Below, one piece after another: positions 37,891-47,880 of a stretch of DNA of 64,000 bases. This DNA comes from Lethocerus indicus (lineage: Eukaryota; Arthropoda; Insecta; Hemiptera; Belostomatidae), in assembly GCA_019843655.1 (NCBI GenBank), contig JACDQD010000002.1, positions 16,391,154-16,455,153 on the forward strand, written 5' to 3'. The notes below the pieces were generated by a model. That model had not been told where the DNA came from, searched no databases, and saw nothing but the letters and a program-made list of their open reading frames with translations. A program made the translations under genes and the position numbers. Each line of letters starts with the position of its first letter. Positions within the stretch are counted from its first letter, which is position 1.

Positions 37891-38470
37891 CCAACAAACT
37901 ATTGGAAAGGGGAATTAATAACGTAAAGACATGATCTGACCCTCCTTCTTGTTTACAGAACCGAACCAATATGTTAACCGATGATGTCATTACCGGTGCG
38001 CGTCTTTCGGTTTTTTGACTATTCCAAATTACACATCCCCTATCCCCCACCACAACCGTCACGACGGTTCTCCCTTACGCCGGCTATTATCGCCCCGGAG
38101 CACACGTTTCTAATATATTATCGGCCTGTTCTCTCTGTTATACATACTTCGATAAATCATTTCATTTATTTTCAAACTATCCTCGCGGGCTCTGAAAGCT
38201 ACGACTGCCTACCTGGCTCCTACAATTTCTCCCACAATTACTCCTCCCGAGTCTATCAACGCACGATACTACCGCCTTCATCTCCGTAATTACCTTCGTT
38301 GCGGTCTTTCACTTATTCGAGGAATAAATAATTATATTTATATATATAATATGTGAGTAAACTCACCCTAAGATCCACCTAGTGTTATAATAATATATAA
38401 TAATAACTCGATATTTCGAATTCTAGATCATGCAATTACCTTAGTCATGAACGATGTTATAGAGGGGTAC
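37891..38470. other. Spacer containing a third pyrimidine-rich block (38020-38325)
   Basis: About 300 bp of C/T-rich plus strand without simple repetition, then an AT-rich stretch. A 102-codon frame (37981-38289) follows the skew and looks non-coding. Confidence 0.4.
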
Positions 38471-38499
38471 TGATGATGACGGCGGAGCTGCGATGCCGA

Positions 38500-38527
38500 C
38501 GATAAGGTCACCAAGGCAACAATCTCG
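38500..38527 (+). repeat. Composite GATA-X-box unit, copy 1
   Basis: CGATAAG (38500-38506) abuts GTCACC-AA-GGCAAC (38507-38520) and then AATCTCG. It differs from copy 2 at 4 of 28 positions. The X-box matches GTNRCC-N2-RGYAAC. Confidence 0.75.
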
Positions 38528-38761
38528 CGCTCTCAGTAAAAATAAATTAAAAAAAAATACTGCCCTAACATTAAGTTAAGGTTACTACTACGCCCGAAAA
38601 CTCAATAGATACCGGTCACGTATAGAGAGCTTGGGCCTGCCGATAAAAAGTCTTTTTTTTTAAATAGCAATATACGTTCGGATACTTTTTCCTGGCGGAC
38701 GCTTAGAAATAAAGAGGAACGGCGGGTGTAGGGGGTGGCGATAAGGGGGATGCGAGGGCGG

Positions 38762-38789
38762 CGATAGGGTGGCCATGGCAACAATCTCG
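38762..38789 (+). repeat. Composite GATA-X-box unit, copy 2
   Basis: CGATAGG (38762-38768) abuts GTGGCC-AT-GGCAAC (38769-38782) and then AATCTCG. The differences from copy 1 fall in the N/R positions and spacer of the X-box consensus and one GATA base, so the consensus is kept in both. Confidence 0.75.
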
Positions 38790-39030
38790 GGTTGGCCGCC
38801 CCCCTTATCGGGCATCGGCCGTTGCCCCCCCACCCCCTCTGCCGCCACGGCAGATCTTATCTCGCTAACTAGGTACCCCCGCCATCCCCTATAGCGAGCG
38901 TTCACCGATCTTATCGGGCTCGGTTGGGCCGGGGTCGGTGGGGTACCTTGATTCAATCCAAGCCGATAAGCCGCCACCGGGCAGGCCGCCCCCGATCGAA
39001 GCCCCACGACCTTGCCCTAAGTCACAGCCA

Positions 39031-39540
39031 GCCCCTATCATAAATTATGGTTTTAAATTTAAACAGTCACTGGATGTATAGCTAACATCTTCATAGCCTG
39101 CATTATAATACTTAATTTGGAAACTCGAATTAAGAGAATAATGATTTGCAACGAATGGTATTCGTGTTAGTGTGTAGGATATGCGTATGTAGGATATTTA
39201 TAAAATAAAATATTATCGAGGTATCACCTGCTGATTTTGACTTCTAATATTATTCTGGTAAACGTATACTGTAAAAACTCATATAACACATTGTAATCCT
39301 CATAATCCCAACTATTTATGTTACTTATATAAGAAAAGAATGGACATAAATACTAAAAATGAAAAAACAAGTATCGCCGATGTGTTCGAATAGTGATAGG
39401 AAAATATACTGAAATGTTTCCTACTAAAGGGTAGATCGCAAAGAGGTACCGTTTGAAACAAGAAAGAAAACGATGCTCTATCGAGGAAAAAAGAAGTAAA
39501 AACTGGATCGTGGCGAAGTAATACTAGAAGCTATCTAAAA
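39031..39540. other. AT-rich spacer
   Basis: Nothing recognised. Confidence 0.4.
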
Positions 39541-39985
39541 AGGTCCCAATCAACCGGTGTCAACTATCGACTGCCCCCCTCCCCCTTCCAAGAAGCGGGC
39601 TCTATTTGCCCGACTACTTGTGTTTCCATTGAGGGGCCGGGCTAATATTGTTGTTTCTCCTGTAAATTGGGCGCTATTCGCCGAGGTCCCCCCCCAATGG
39701 GCCCCGATCACGGAACTCCCTATTGACTCCTTGACCTAAAATCTCCTCCAGGTTCCGCCGCCGCCGTAAAAGAGATAAGTCTACGACCCGCAGGACTGTA
39801 GGTGTAAACCTAGTTTTACCCCCTCCGTATCGCCCGTATAAAGGGGGAAACGTAAAACCCCTAATCGGACGCTGTAAATAAAGGACGGAGATAAGCGCGA
39901 ATGCGCAAATTTCTTTTCGACGCGCCGTCGAAGGTAGAGCGGCAACCCTCATCACGCGTTCCTCATTCCTCGGAAACGGTACGGG
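39541..39985. other. GC-rich island
   Basis: AGATAAG words lie near 39772 and 39891. GGGCTAATATTG near 39639 is a homeodomain-type core. Function not assigned. Confidence 0.3.
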
Positions 39986-40300
39986 GCACTTATTACGGTG
40001 CGATCACCTCCCAATTGAAAATATGTATATATAGACTCTTATATGCCAATTGTGTACATTTAAATCGTGTGTGCTAATAGAATTCGGAGCATAAAAATAT
40101 CACGAAACTGCGATTGAAAATAATAATAATGTTATTATCTGTGAAATGATATACACAACACTGCGAGTACGTATTTCCGTCGTATTCGATGAAACAGATA
40201 TTAGTTACGAAAAGAGTCCTTATTTGTTAGCAATACCGATGAAATAAAAGTCAAAGCTCTGGGATTCTTTCGCAACCGAGGCAGCCGTTCCTGGAAACCT
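39986..40300. other. AT-rich spacer
   Basis: Nothing recognised. Confidence 0.4.
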
Positions 40301-40865
40301 TGGGTTCGGCGGGACAATTTCAACATTTCGCACCTTTCGCTCAGTCGTAAAGCGTGAATGGAGATAGTTCCGTTCCAGATGATACGCCAGCCCCTCCTCC
40401 GCGGCCCCCCCGAGGGGGTGCTCAGATATTGGCAATAGTGGATCCGGGCGGGGGGCCGTGTCCGGCAACCTTTAAACTGGCGGCGGACACACGCCCCCGC
40501 AGCTCTTTCCCCGCCGCTTATCTCACCGACCGCCTCCCGGACCGATCCGCCGGGGCTAATTTCGCTCTCTCGAATTGTTGTTGGCTCGGGGATCTATTTC
40601 GGAGTGGGACCCCGCCGACCCCCGGCTTCGCCGACGGACCCGTGCTGCGTGTCGGGGGGATAGGGCGTTCACGGGCCACGCCCCCTCCGCCTAATACCTG
40701 CCCGCCTCGCCGAGGGTAATTCCACACCGGAGGTGTTAGAAAGTACCCGTACCCGTATGTACGGGGGAGAGCTGGAATGGTTCGCGGAATTTTGTAACTT
40801 ATCGGTTGCAGTGAATTTCTCAATGTGAGGCCAGTCTACCTCTCTTTCTCCCAATAGCGAAAATA
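40301..40865. promoter_or_regulatory. Very GC/CpG-rich island
   Basis: CTTATCTCACC lies near 40517 and CTTATCG is at 40798-40804. GGGGCTAATTTCG near 40553 carries a homeodomain core. A 121-codon plus-strand frame and its minus-strand counterpart are proline/arginine-rich composition artefacts. Confidence 0.35.
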
Positions 40866-41640
40866 GTATTATAATGCCAACTACCCTGAAGTAATATTTG
40901 TTTAAAACAATAGACTTAACAAACTACACTAGACTTGTAGTAGAAACTACAAAAATAACAAGCAAGTATTCGTGTATTTTGTCTGAAAATATACCTCTTT
41001 CGACTAATGTTCATCGTCAGAAATAACGTGAAAAATAGCTTAATTGTTGGAATGTTGTTAAATACGTATGTTTCTAGAGAATATATATGTTATCACATTC
41101 AGTTTATTGTGACTGTGAGAGTGTTCTAGCAGTCATCCCGTGCGTAAGAAAACCGACGACATAAAAAGCAACAACGAGTTGGGCTCGCTTAGGCGATTTC
41201 TAGTTGTTTGTATGTATTCAAATTTGAAATAGAATAATGGGAAAGGCATCTTAAACTCTAAACAAATGTTAGGGTCATGTAGAACTAATGAAATGTGTAT
41301 TATTCACATTCTCGTTCTTTTCATTAGCAACTTCATATCGTTTAGGATCATTTCGCTCCATGACCGCGGTGTTAAAATTAGTAATTTTAATTGAAATTTC
41401 GACCAAACGGATCGCATATTAGTACATGCAGTAGATGGAAAAGAGTACGGTGTGAGTTCCATCAATTGAAATCTAAACAAATAACGAGATGTTAAGTGTG
41501 CTCCAGAAATTGTATAAGTCATTCTCGTTGCACCTCAGTTTAAAAGTAAAAAAACGACTCGTCTCAATATTGACATAAAATCGTCATTTTTATACCGCGG
41601 TTTCTGAGGAGCACTTGCAGATTGAGGAATAATTTTATTA
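40866..41640. other. AT-rich spacer
   Basis: No island. The segment at 41285-41540 has a more even composition than its neighbours and might be an old repeat, but I could not identify it. Confidence 0.3.
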
Positions 41641-42060
41641 CAACGCTCAATATACGACCGGGGCCGTAACTGGTCTCATCGCGGCATAAATTGCCCAGCC
41701 GGCTGCCTCCCGCGGAGACATTTCCACGATAGAGATCTAAATCAGATATAAAGGAGGCGGTGGCGGTGGCGGTGGCGGGGGTAGACTCCGAGCGGACCTT
41801 CTTTCAACGGTCGGGGCGTCTTCTCCACCGGCCGGCCGATCTCAACGCCGCGGTCATGAATTATACGGGGCCTCGATCGGTCTGTATCGCAGGCAATAAA
41901 TCAACTCCGGGTCAGTTTTAAATATATTTAACGAGTCAAAAGCGAGCGTTAAATCATTGTCAACTGTTATTTTCTCGATAAAATCGGTTTCGACCTGTGG
42001 GATAAGTCCCGGACGCGGGCTACGTCCCGGCGTGCCTTCCGATATTGTTCACGGAGAGAC
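41641..42060. promoter_or_regulatory. GC-rich island with GGCGGT tandem repeat
   Basis: A 6-bp GGCGGT unit is repeated about four times at 41756-41781, just after an AGATATAAAGGAGG string. CCGGCCGGCCG lies near 41830. Function inferred. Confidence 0.35.
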
Positions 42061-43494
42061 CATTCCACGGTCTCTTGTAAAGAAAAATGAGGAGAAATAC
42101 GATACGAAGCGACTCGGATACATTTCCAGTGAAAAATTTCACTGCAGGAATATTGTTAGATATTTCGATCTCTACGATGATTCATACCTACATTTGTATT
42201 TATGTATGAAATATTAAAAGTATAAATAATGAATTATAATTGTATATATTAAATATGAACAATTGGATATAAGTAACATATTTAGGTTTATTGCGACAGT
42301 AACAGTGTAGTGACACGAATGGGTATTAACAGCCGTTGTTTCACTTGATTATGTTTATTCGTGTGTTTCATATTATTTCTTTCCGACGTAAAGTCAGAGA
42401 TGAGCGAGCGACACAGACTGTTTTCCTTATTTTTAATATTTATCACTTGCCCGGGGTTATATTTAATTGAATCGTGCCAACGTAAATGATTACGTTTATC
42501 GGAGAAACAATTTACAACTGTATTCAACAACAATGTACAAGAATTGCAAAATCGTAGCAGTGTAGGCAAGGGTAATTTGCAGATAGTGTAAAGTTCAACT
42601 CGGTCGAGCCAGCCGGGTCGGCTGGCCCAAGTTTCAGCCGCGCTATGCATAGCGATAAATTTAATTTCGAGATAATTGCCAGTTCTATCGATTAAAAATT
42701 AATATTTATAACCCCTCCACCGCCACCCGCTACGTTTTTTCACATAAATATTGCGTGCCTACCAAATCATAAAATATAAACAGGAATCAAAGGGAATAAA
42801 ATCGGATTTGAAAAAGAGAGGTAAACGAAAGAGAAAAACAGATTTAATATTCCAGGAATATTCCGACGAATGCGGAGAATGGAGGTTTCGATCCAATTCA
42901 GATGGCAGTTAATTTCTAATCTGCATTGACAAAAGATATTTATACAGAAATCGTTTCGTGGGCACTTGTTTTTGCGAATAGGACATATTTCATTTCAAGA
43001 TTGCTATCGGTGGGTCAGTTAACAGGCAAATTTGTATAAATATATGCAAAATTGTATATAAAGCTTGGCTCAGCATTTAGAAGGGACATATACATAAGTA
43101 AGATAGTTAGTTCACAAGTTTTCAGAAAGTTACTTAATGGTAATATTAAATTCTTGACTAATAACTGGAACGTGTTCATTCCCCAAACCATTCTAGTAAC
43201 CCTCCACATTATTATGCTAGAATAATTATCCTCAAAATAACAATTAAATGACTATTGTACAGATCGTCATCTCGTTCAACCTCTGTTAGTATCGTTTGTG
43301 TCCCCATTTAAAAACGGCTTTCTTCTATTTTAACGTACATTTCTGAGCTCTCATCATTTACGATTTTCCCTCTCCACTCGTCAATACGGTTCTGAAAATC
43401 CGATAAATATGACTGAGGCGTATTGAGAGACTACGAACAGGAATACTTTTGTTTCTACTAGGCTATATACACAATAAAACATGTTTTATATTTT
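42061..43494. other. AT-rich spacer with one GC hairpin
   Basis: GCCAGCC (42608-42614) and GGCTGGC (42620-42626) form a perfect 7-bp GC stem with a 5-nt loop. A 120-codon minus-strand frame (42288-42650) is not recognised. The rest is AT-rich. Confidence 0.45.
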
Positions 43495-43508
43495 ATATTA
43501 CAAAACGT
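43495..43508 (+). repeat. Target-site duplication, 5' copy
   Basis: ATATTACAAAACGT is identical to the copy at 44110-44123 and defines the left border of the Jockey insert. Confidence 0.9.
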
Positions 43509-43988
43509 CCCAACCAACAGCAGATTCGCTATCTTGGACTCCACCTGAACAAACGACTCACGCGGAATCCCCACACCCGTCTCAAAAGAATCGACTTGGA
43601 CAAAAATTTGGACTCTTAAGGCCATTAATAAAACGGACATCAAAATTGACCTTAAGTAACAAAGTAACAATATACAAAGCAATACTCAAACCGACATGGA
43701 CATACGGTATAGAGCTATGGGGTTCCACCAAGACATCCAACATCGCTCGCATTCAGAGATTTCAATCAAAAGTCATTCGCACCATCCTTAATGCTCCCCG
43801 GTATGTTTCTAACCACACAATCCGCCCATGACCTCAACATACCGACAGTCGACGAAGTCACAAAATCCCGGTTCATGAAGTTCCACTCCCGCCTTTCTCC
43901 GTATCCTAATCCACTCGTTCAGTCCCTTTCCTCTTTTACCCATCCATTATCCCCACCACGACGGCTTAAACGCCACCTCGGACAGTAG
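43509..43988 (+). pseudogene. Reverse-transcriptase C-terminal fragment (Jockey ORF2), frameshifted
   Basis: This is the last part of a Jockey-type ORF2 protein, downstream of the catalytic domain. The first segment (43509 to about 43600) reads IRYLGLHLNKRLTRN, the conserved YLG block just after the reverse-transcriptase domain. The reading then moves frame around the A5 run at 43602-43606 and continues with KAILKPTWTYGIELWG and RIQRFQSKVIRTILNAPRYV, both hallmarks of the Jockey-clade thumb/C-terminal region. A second shift at about 43818-43827 restores the first frame, which continues through DLNIPTVDEV and YPNPLV to a TAG at 43986-43988. The two shifts compensate, so one short out-of-frame block is flanked by in-frame sequence. 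It is not expressed as a functional enzyme. Confidence 0.92.
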
Positions 43989-44109
43989 TTAAATCATGTC
44001 AAAAAGCGCCATCATTGGGTGGTTTCTTTATCGAGACAAACACGTGAAAAATATACATGTATCAATTGCACCTATAACTGTAAAAGTTGATTGTGCAAAA
44101 TAAAAAAAA

Positions 44110-44123
44110 ATATTACAAAACGT
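44110..44123 (+). repeat. Target-site duplication, 3' copy
   Basis: It follows the A-rich tail directly; the first A may belong to the tail, so the duplication is 13 or 14 bp. Confidence 0.9.
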
Positions 44124-44180
44124 TTTTGCTACTTAAATAATTATAATTGTCGGTTATACATTTAGATTAGAATATCTGTT

Positions 44181-44184
<4 letters not shown>

Positions 44185-44222
<38 letters not shown>
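44185..44222. repeat. (TA)19 microsatellite
   Basis: 38 bp of perfect TA, 62 bp beyond the Jockey insertion. Self-complementary and likely length-variable. Confidence 0.98.
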
Positions 44223-44225
<3 letters not shown>

Positions 44226-44650
44226 TGTATTTATTTGTCTTTTCTGTAGAGTGTTCATGTATTGGAGTCGACGGAATGAGATGCTGGGTAACTCGGGAGG
44301 CGGATGGAGCGCCGGTCGGGGGCGTCATGTCCCGGATCCGGTGTGGGGTGCGGGCGCCGTTCGTCCGGGCGATAATGCCGAATGTGGGGCGCGTGCGAGC
44401 GAGCCTGTATGTGTTGACAGAGTGGGAAGGTGTGCGAGCCGGGCCGGGCGAGGGCGGTGGGTAGATGACGGCCCAAACCCGAGTAAATCACTGCCCAGCA
44501 ACAGGTAGCTCTCCGCTCCTCCCTCCGCCCCTCACAATAAACAACCCTCCGCCCCATCCCACCCTCGCTTTACTTCAAATTTATACCAAATAACCGGCCG
44601 TCTATTCGAACCCAGGAGGCGGCCGTTAGAAGGTAACAGATTAAGATTAG
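44223..44650. promoter_or_regulatory. GC-rich island
   Basis: CpG-rich from about 44270 to 44640 with GTGCG/GGGCG words and a C/T-rich right side. Overlapping frames on both strands (44182-44557) are composition artefacts; the (TA)n array translates as Tyr-Ile repeats. Confidence 0.3.
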
Positions 44651-45297
44651 TTAGAGGGTACTTAACAGAGTGCAGTGTATTTTTGTACTGCCAATCGTCA
44701 ATTGCCTAAGTGTCTAACTACAGTCCTTTAAAACAATTTGTTCCGTTGAATAACAAACAAAGATTAGTTTAGAATACCTGTTTTGTGGTCTGCGAGGGGT
44801 TGGAATACCGTACGCTCTATACACCCTATATATAAGTACTTTAAGTAACAGTGATGACCACTATCATATATCTTTGACTACATGAAAATATATTGTAAAA
44901 CATACATTGAACGCCGTGAAGTCATACCGGAGCATCCTGTTAGTTTTATCTGTACGCTGCGTTAACAGGATGCTAAAACAGTGCACAGATAGCGCTACCG
45001 GGATGCCTCATCAGTACCACGGTACACGTTGAAATGACTTCACTGTGACTAATAGATAGCTACTGCTGGTGATAAGGGTCAACCCTCGAGACCGAACAAA
45101 GGGGAAGAGACACCACGCCGTGATTATGAAGTTTTATTCGGCAATAAAGATCCAGAATCGTTCTTCGATGAATGGAACATTTGGGTTTTAGAAAAATCTT
45201 AACGGTTTTACATTAGATGTGGATTAAAGCAGTCAGTGAAATGCTACGCATTTACATATTTTCTGGAAATAGCGTACTTAATTTAATTTAATTTCAG
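44651..45297. other. AT-rich spacer containing the nested inverted repeat
   Basis: Apart from the structure at 44916-45043 (listed separately) nothing is recognised. Confidence 0.4.
44916..45043. repeat. Nested inverted-repeat element (MITE-like or structured)
   Basis: The outer arms GTGAAGTCAT (44916-44925) and ATGACTTCAC (45034-45043) enclose inner arms AGCATCCTGTTA (44931-44942) and TAACAGGATGCT (44963-44974). TATCTGT and ACAGATA also face each other inside, and GGGATGCC at about 45000-45007 echoes the inner arm. All arms are perfect. The terminal 10-bp inverted repeats, small size and AT-rich flanks fit a miniature inverted-repeat element, but no target-site duplication is visible. A structured RNA or palindromic regulatory site is the alternative. 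Confidence 0.6.
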
Positions 45298-45370
45298 TCC
45301 TATGATTTCGTTATTCTTTGGCAACGTGAAGAAAATCGATGGTCGCAATGAAAACAAGGACACTGGACAG
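45298..45370 (+). other. Candidate short internal exon (unrecognised)
   Basis: A 73-bp segment lies between an acceptor-like TTTAATTTCAG (AG at 45296-45297) and a donor-like CAG|GTAGGC (GT at 45371-45372). It contains an ATG at 45302 and stays open in that frame (MISLFFGNVKKIDGRNENK and on). Borders of this quality occur by chance, and no family is recognised. Confidence 0.15.
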
Positions 45371-47880
45371 GTAGGCGAATTATTATTTAATAATTTCCCA
45401 AACCGTCGAAACTTCAATACGTTAATTTGTTATGGAGTAATTTCAATTGTAACAAGCAGTATTGTTTTAAACGAAATGAGTATTTTGCAATTAACATTTA
45501 AATCAACAAGATTATTTTTATTATCAAAATTATAACTCTGCGGTGCGATGTAATGGAAAAACAAATTGAATATACATTTATTTATATATGAAGAAACTTG
45601 CATATTTATATTAATATTAATGGCGTAAGGTTATTAATCATCGAAGGGACGGGAAGTAAAAAAGAGATGCAGAATATGTATGACTGAATGCGAACCATAT
45701 CGGATAGTTAGCCCGTCGGCGCGCCGTTATAAATACCGTTGAGATTAAACAAATTGACTCCTCTTGAAGGCTATTTTTTTGTCCTTTTGTATCAGTCCCG
45801 CGGTGTATTTGAAAAATTCTCAACCGTTTCGAAAAAGAGCATTAATGATAGGTCCAATTTTAATGCGCACCAACGCTGCAAGTATTCAGATGAAGTCTCA
45901 AGAAGGAGCGAGGTGTGAGGCAACTGCCGAAGCATTAGCGTTCACTCCGCGGCCGGAGCCCCGGGCACGTTTGCCCGATAACACGATGTCATGCCTCCGT
46001 CAAGGAGATTTGAGTTAAGCAAATACAGACTCGACAAGAGGTGAGAGAGAAAACTCCTCAGTCCTCTCCATTGACTGAAGCACAGAGTGAAGGCTGTTTC
46101 CTGTAACGGTAAACTCTATGAACTCAATGTACTAAAAGTAATACCTCATGCGAACTGAGCATTAGAACTAAAAATTCGCCCTAGGTTAATCTCTGATCAG
46201 AGAGAACCATAAGACCATAAAGTAAATAATATTATATAAATACAACGAAGTGAAAACACGTATCTCCTCAGCGGTAGGCACGTTACCTCACCATATTGCT
46301 GATGCAGAGAAACCGAAATGGTAAGTGATGATTTTCCAAACCTGAATATATACAACTAATTATAATTAAGTTAGATCGTGATTAACTATCAGATAATAGA
46401 AATTTTCGTAGTCTAAATTTATAAAAATGAATACATTTAGTGCACTAATTAGGGCTATCCTTAAATAATACCAAACACCTGATTGGGGTCTACACACTTC
46501 TTTCCGTCTTACATATTCATTTCATGAAATATTGTATATAACAGAAGCGAGTTATTATAAAAAAATTTATGGCCCCGCTGGAAATAAGGCGGAAAACAAA
46601 TTATTAATTGACGAGAATAATATAATTACAAAAACCAGAATTTCTCTCCGCGTTAATTAAAATTGAAAATAAAAGCGATGTTCTTAATTAAGAATCATAT
46701 AACGGTCGTTAAATGCCAGTGTGTGTAACTCACGCCCTGACTTTTAATATTTAATTAACACGAGTTGGGAAAAATGAAGAAAGCAATAATTCGGCCTAAG
46801 CCGGTAGAATATCTCATTTTTATATTTACATATATCCAATTTAATTACAAGGCAGCTCACAGTATGAATTAGGAGTGGGGGCAACGCATCTTATGTAAAT
46901 GAAGCCGGTATTAATTCAATCGACACGTATGAATCGAATTATTATTTAATTATCGGTAGGACAACCTCCTGAGTGACACACAGGACCGTGATATGACCAG
47001 GTTGTATTTACGTTGGGTAAACCAACGTAGGATACAAAGTAGAACTGATTTTACGCATCATCATTACAATAAATTTTAAAAGATGGGTTGGCTTTATTGA
47101 GCCTGAATCTTGTTGACAGATTGTGTGAATTTATAAGCAGGTAATACGTTTTTGATATAATTGCAATCAACTCGTTTTCATTTCAATTTTGTAATTATTG
47201 AACTAGCGAATAATACGTAGGAAATCGCCAGGTGTAAAGATCGAAACCTTGACCTTAAATCTGTGGCCACTCTAACATGAACCTACGCCCAGAGTGGCTC
47301 TGATTTCAAACAATTGTAATAGAAACTGGACCTTGCATTTCCTCGTTATGCAACGTTGGGTATTCTACAACAACAATTTTAGACCTCACCGTTGGTTCAT
47401 TCACACTCAAACATATACATTTCCCATGCACTTATATTCTTGTGCGTGTGATCAATACCGCTAACACTTACAGAACACTGGTTGGTACAAATTGAACTTT
47501 TTTTTCATCGGGGAAAACGAAAAAACCCGGGCGGAATCATTCGTCCGTACTCCTCCAGTATCCGTTCGCCAATTAGTGGCGGAAGCCCAGCCCCAATTTA
47601 ACTGACCGCGTAGAAAAGTATAAAGGGAAATAACCCGAAAGCTCGGTTTCGTAATTACAGGTTCGGAAAAGTAATTTTTCGGTCCAACCAGTTATCGGAG
47701 TACCAGGTGTTGTCAATCGATACACATCGACAACAGTAATAACACCCACACAATAATATAAATAAACTAGCTCTCTTCAAATATAGTTATTTCAGTGATA
47801 CTTTTTATAGCCAGTTTATGACGCCTCATTATTATGTATGGAATATGAAGGGAACGCTATCAGAATATATTTGAAACAGT
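45371..47880. other. Long AT-rich stretch with minor structures
   Basis: A CpG patch lies at about 45700-46010. TCTCTGATCAGAGA at 46190-46203 is a perfect 14-bp palindrome flanked by GGTT and AACC. TCAGTC and GACTGA form a small stem near 46056-46077. The hairpin at 47002-47037 is listed separately. No gene or island of the usual kind. Confidence 0.4.
47002..47037. other. 14-bp hairpin with small asymmetric bulge
   Basis: TTGTAT (47002-47007) pairs with ATACAA (47032-47037), and TACGTTGG (47009-47016) with CCAACGTA (47022-47029), around the loop GTAAA. There is one unpaired base on the left and two on the right. Shorter than a typical microRNA precursor; pairing does not extend outward. Confidence 0.75.

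Larger units (their letters stand above)
38471..39030. promoter_or_regulatory. GATA/X-box island (candidate enhancer)
   Basis: CGATAAG or CTTATCG occurs at 38500-38506, 38739-38745, 38804-38810, 38910-38916 and 38964-38970, with CGATAGG at 38762, CTTATCT at 38856 and CGATAAA at 38641. Two of these directly abut X-box sequences at 38507-38520 and 38769-38782. Homotypic clustering of this density is typical of insect enhancers, and X-box motifs bind RFX factors, known for ciliated sensory-neuron genes. The sites are visible; the binding proteins and activity are inference. Alternatively it could be a local tandem duplication with no function. Confidence 0.5.
43495..44123 (+). mobile_element. 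5'-truncated Jockey-clade non-LTR retrotransposon with target-site duplication
   Basis: The insert at 43509-44110 (about 600 bp) is the 3' end of a Jockey-like LINE: the reverse-transcriptase C-terminal region, a short 3' UTR and an A-rich tail (AAAATAAAAAAAAA). It is bounded by the 14-bp direct repeat ATATTACAAAACGT at 43495-43508 and 44110-44123, whose first A overlaps the tail. Severe 5' truncation, an A-rich 3' end and a 10-15 bp duplication are the usual marks of target-primed reverse transcription. The element lacks its endonuclease and catalytic reverse-transcriptase regions and is dead. The intact duplication suggests a fairly recent insertion, though the coding part carries two frameshifts. 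Confidence 0.93.

Noticed and set aside
40354..40823. 121- and 101-codon frames on opposite strands
   Set aside because: Same compositional effect; Pro-rich and Arg-rich with no recognisable domain.
41285..41540. Possible old repeat fragment
   Set aside because: Composition differs slightly from its flanks, but no terminal repeats or coding block could be identified.
44116..44222. (TA)19 as part of the Jockey tail
   Set aside because: The target-site duplication at 44110-44123 places the array outside the insertion.
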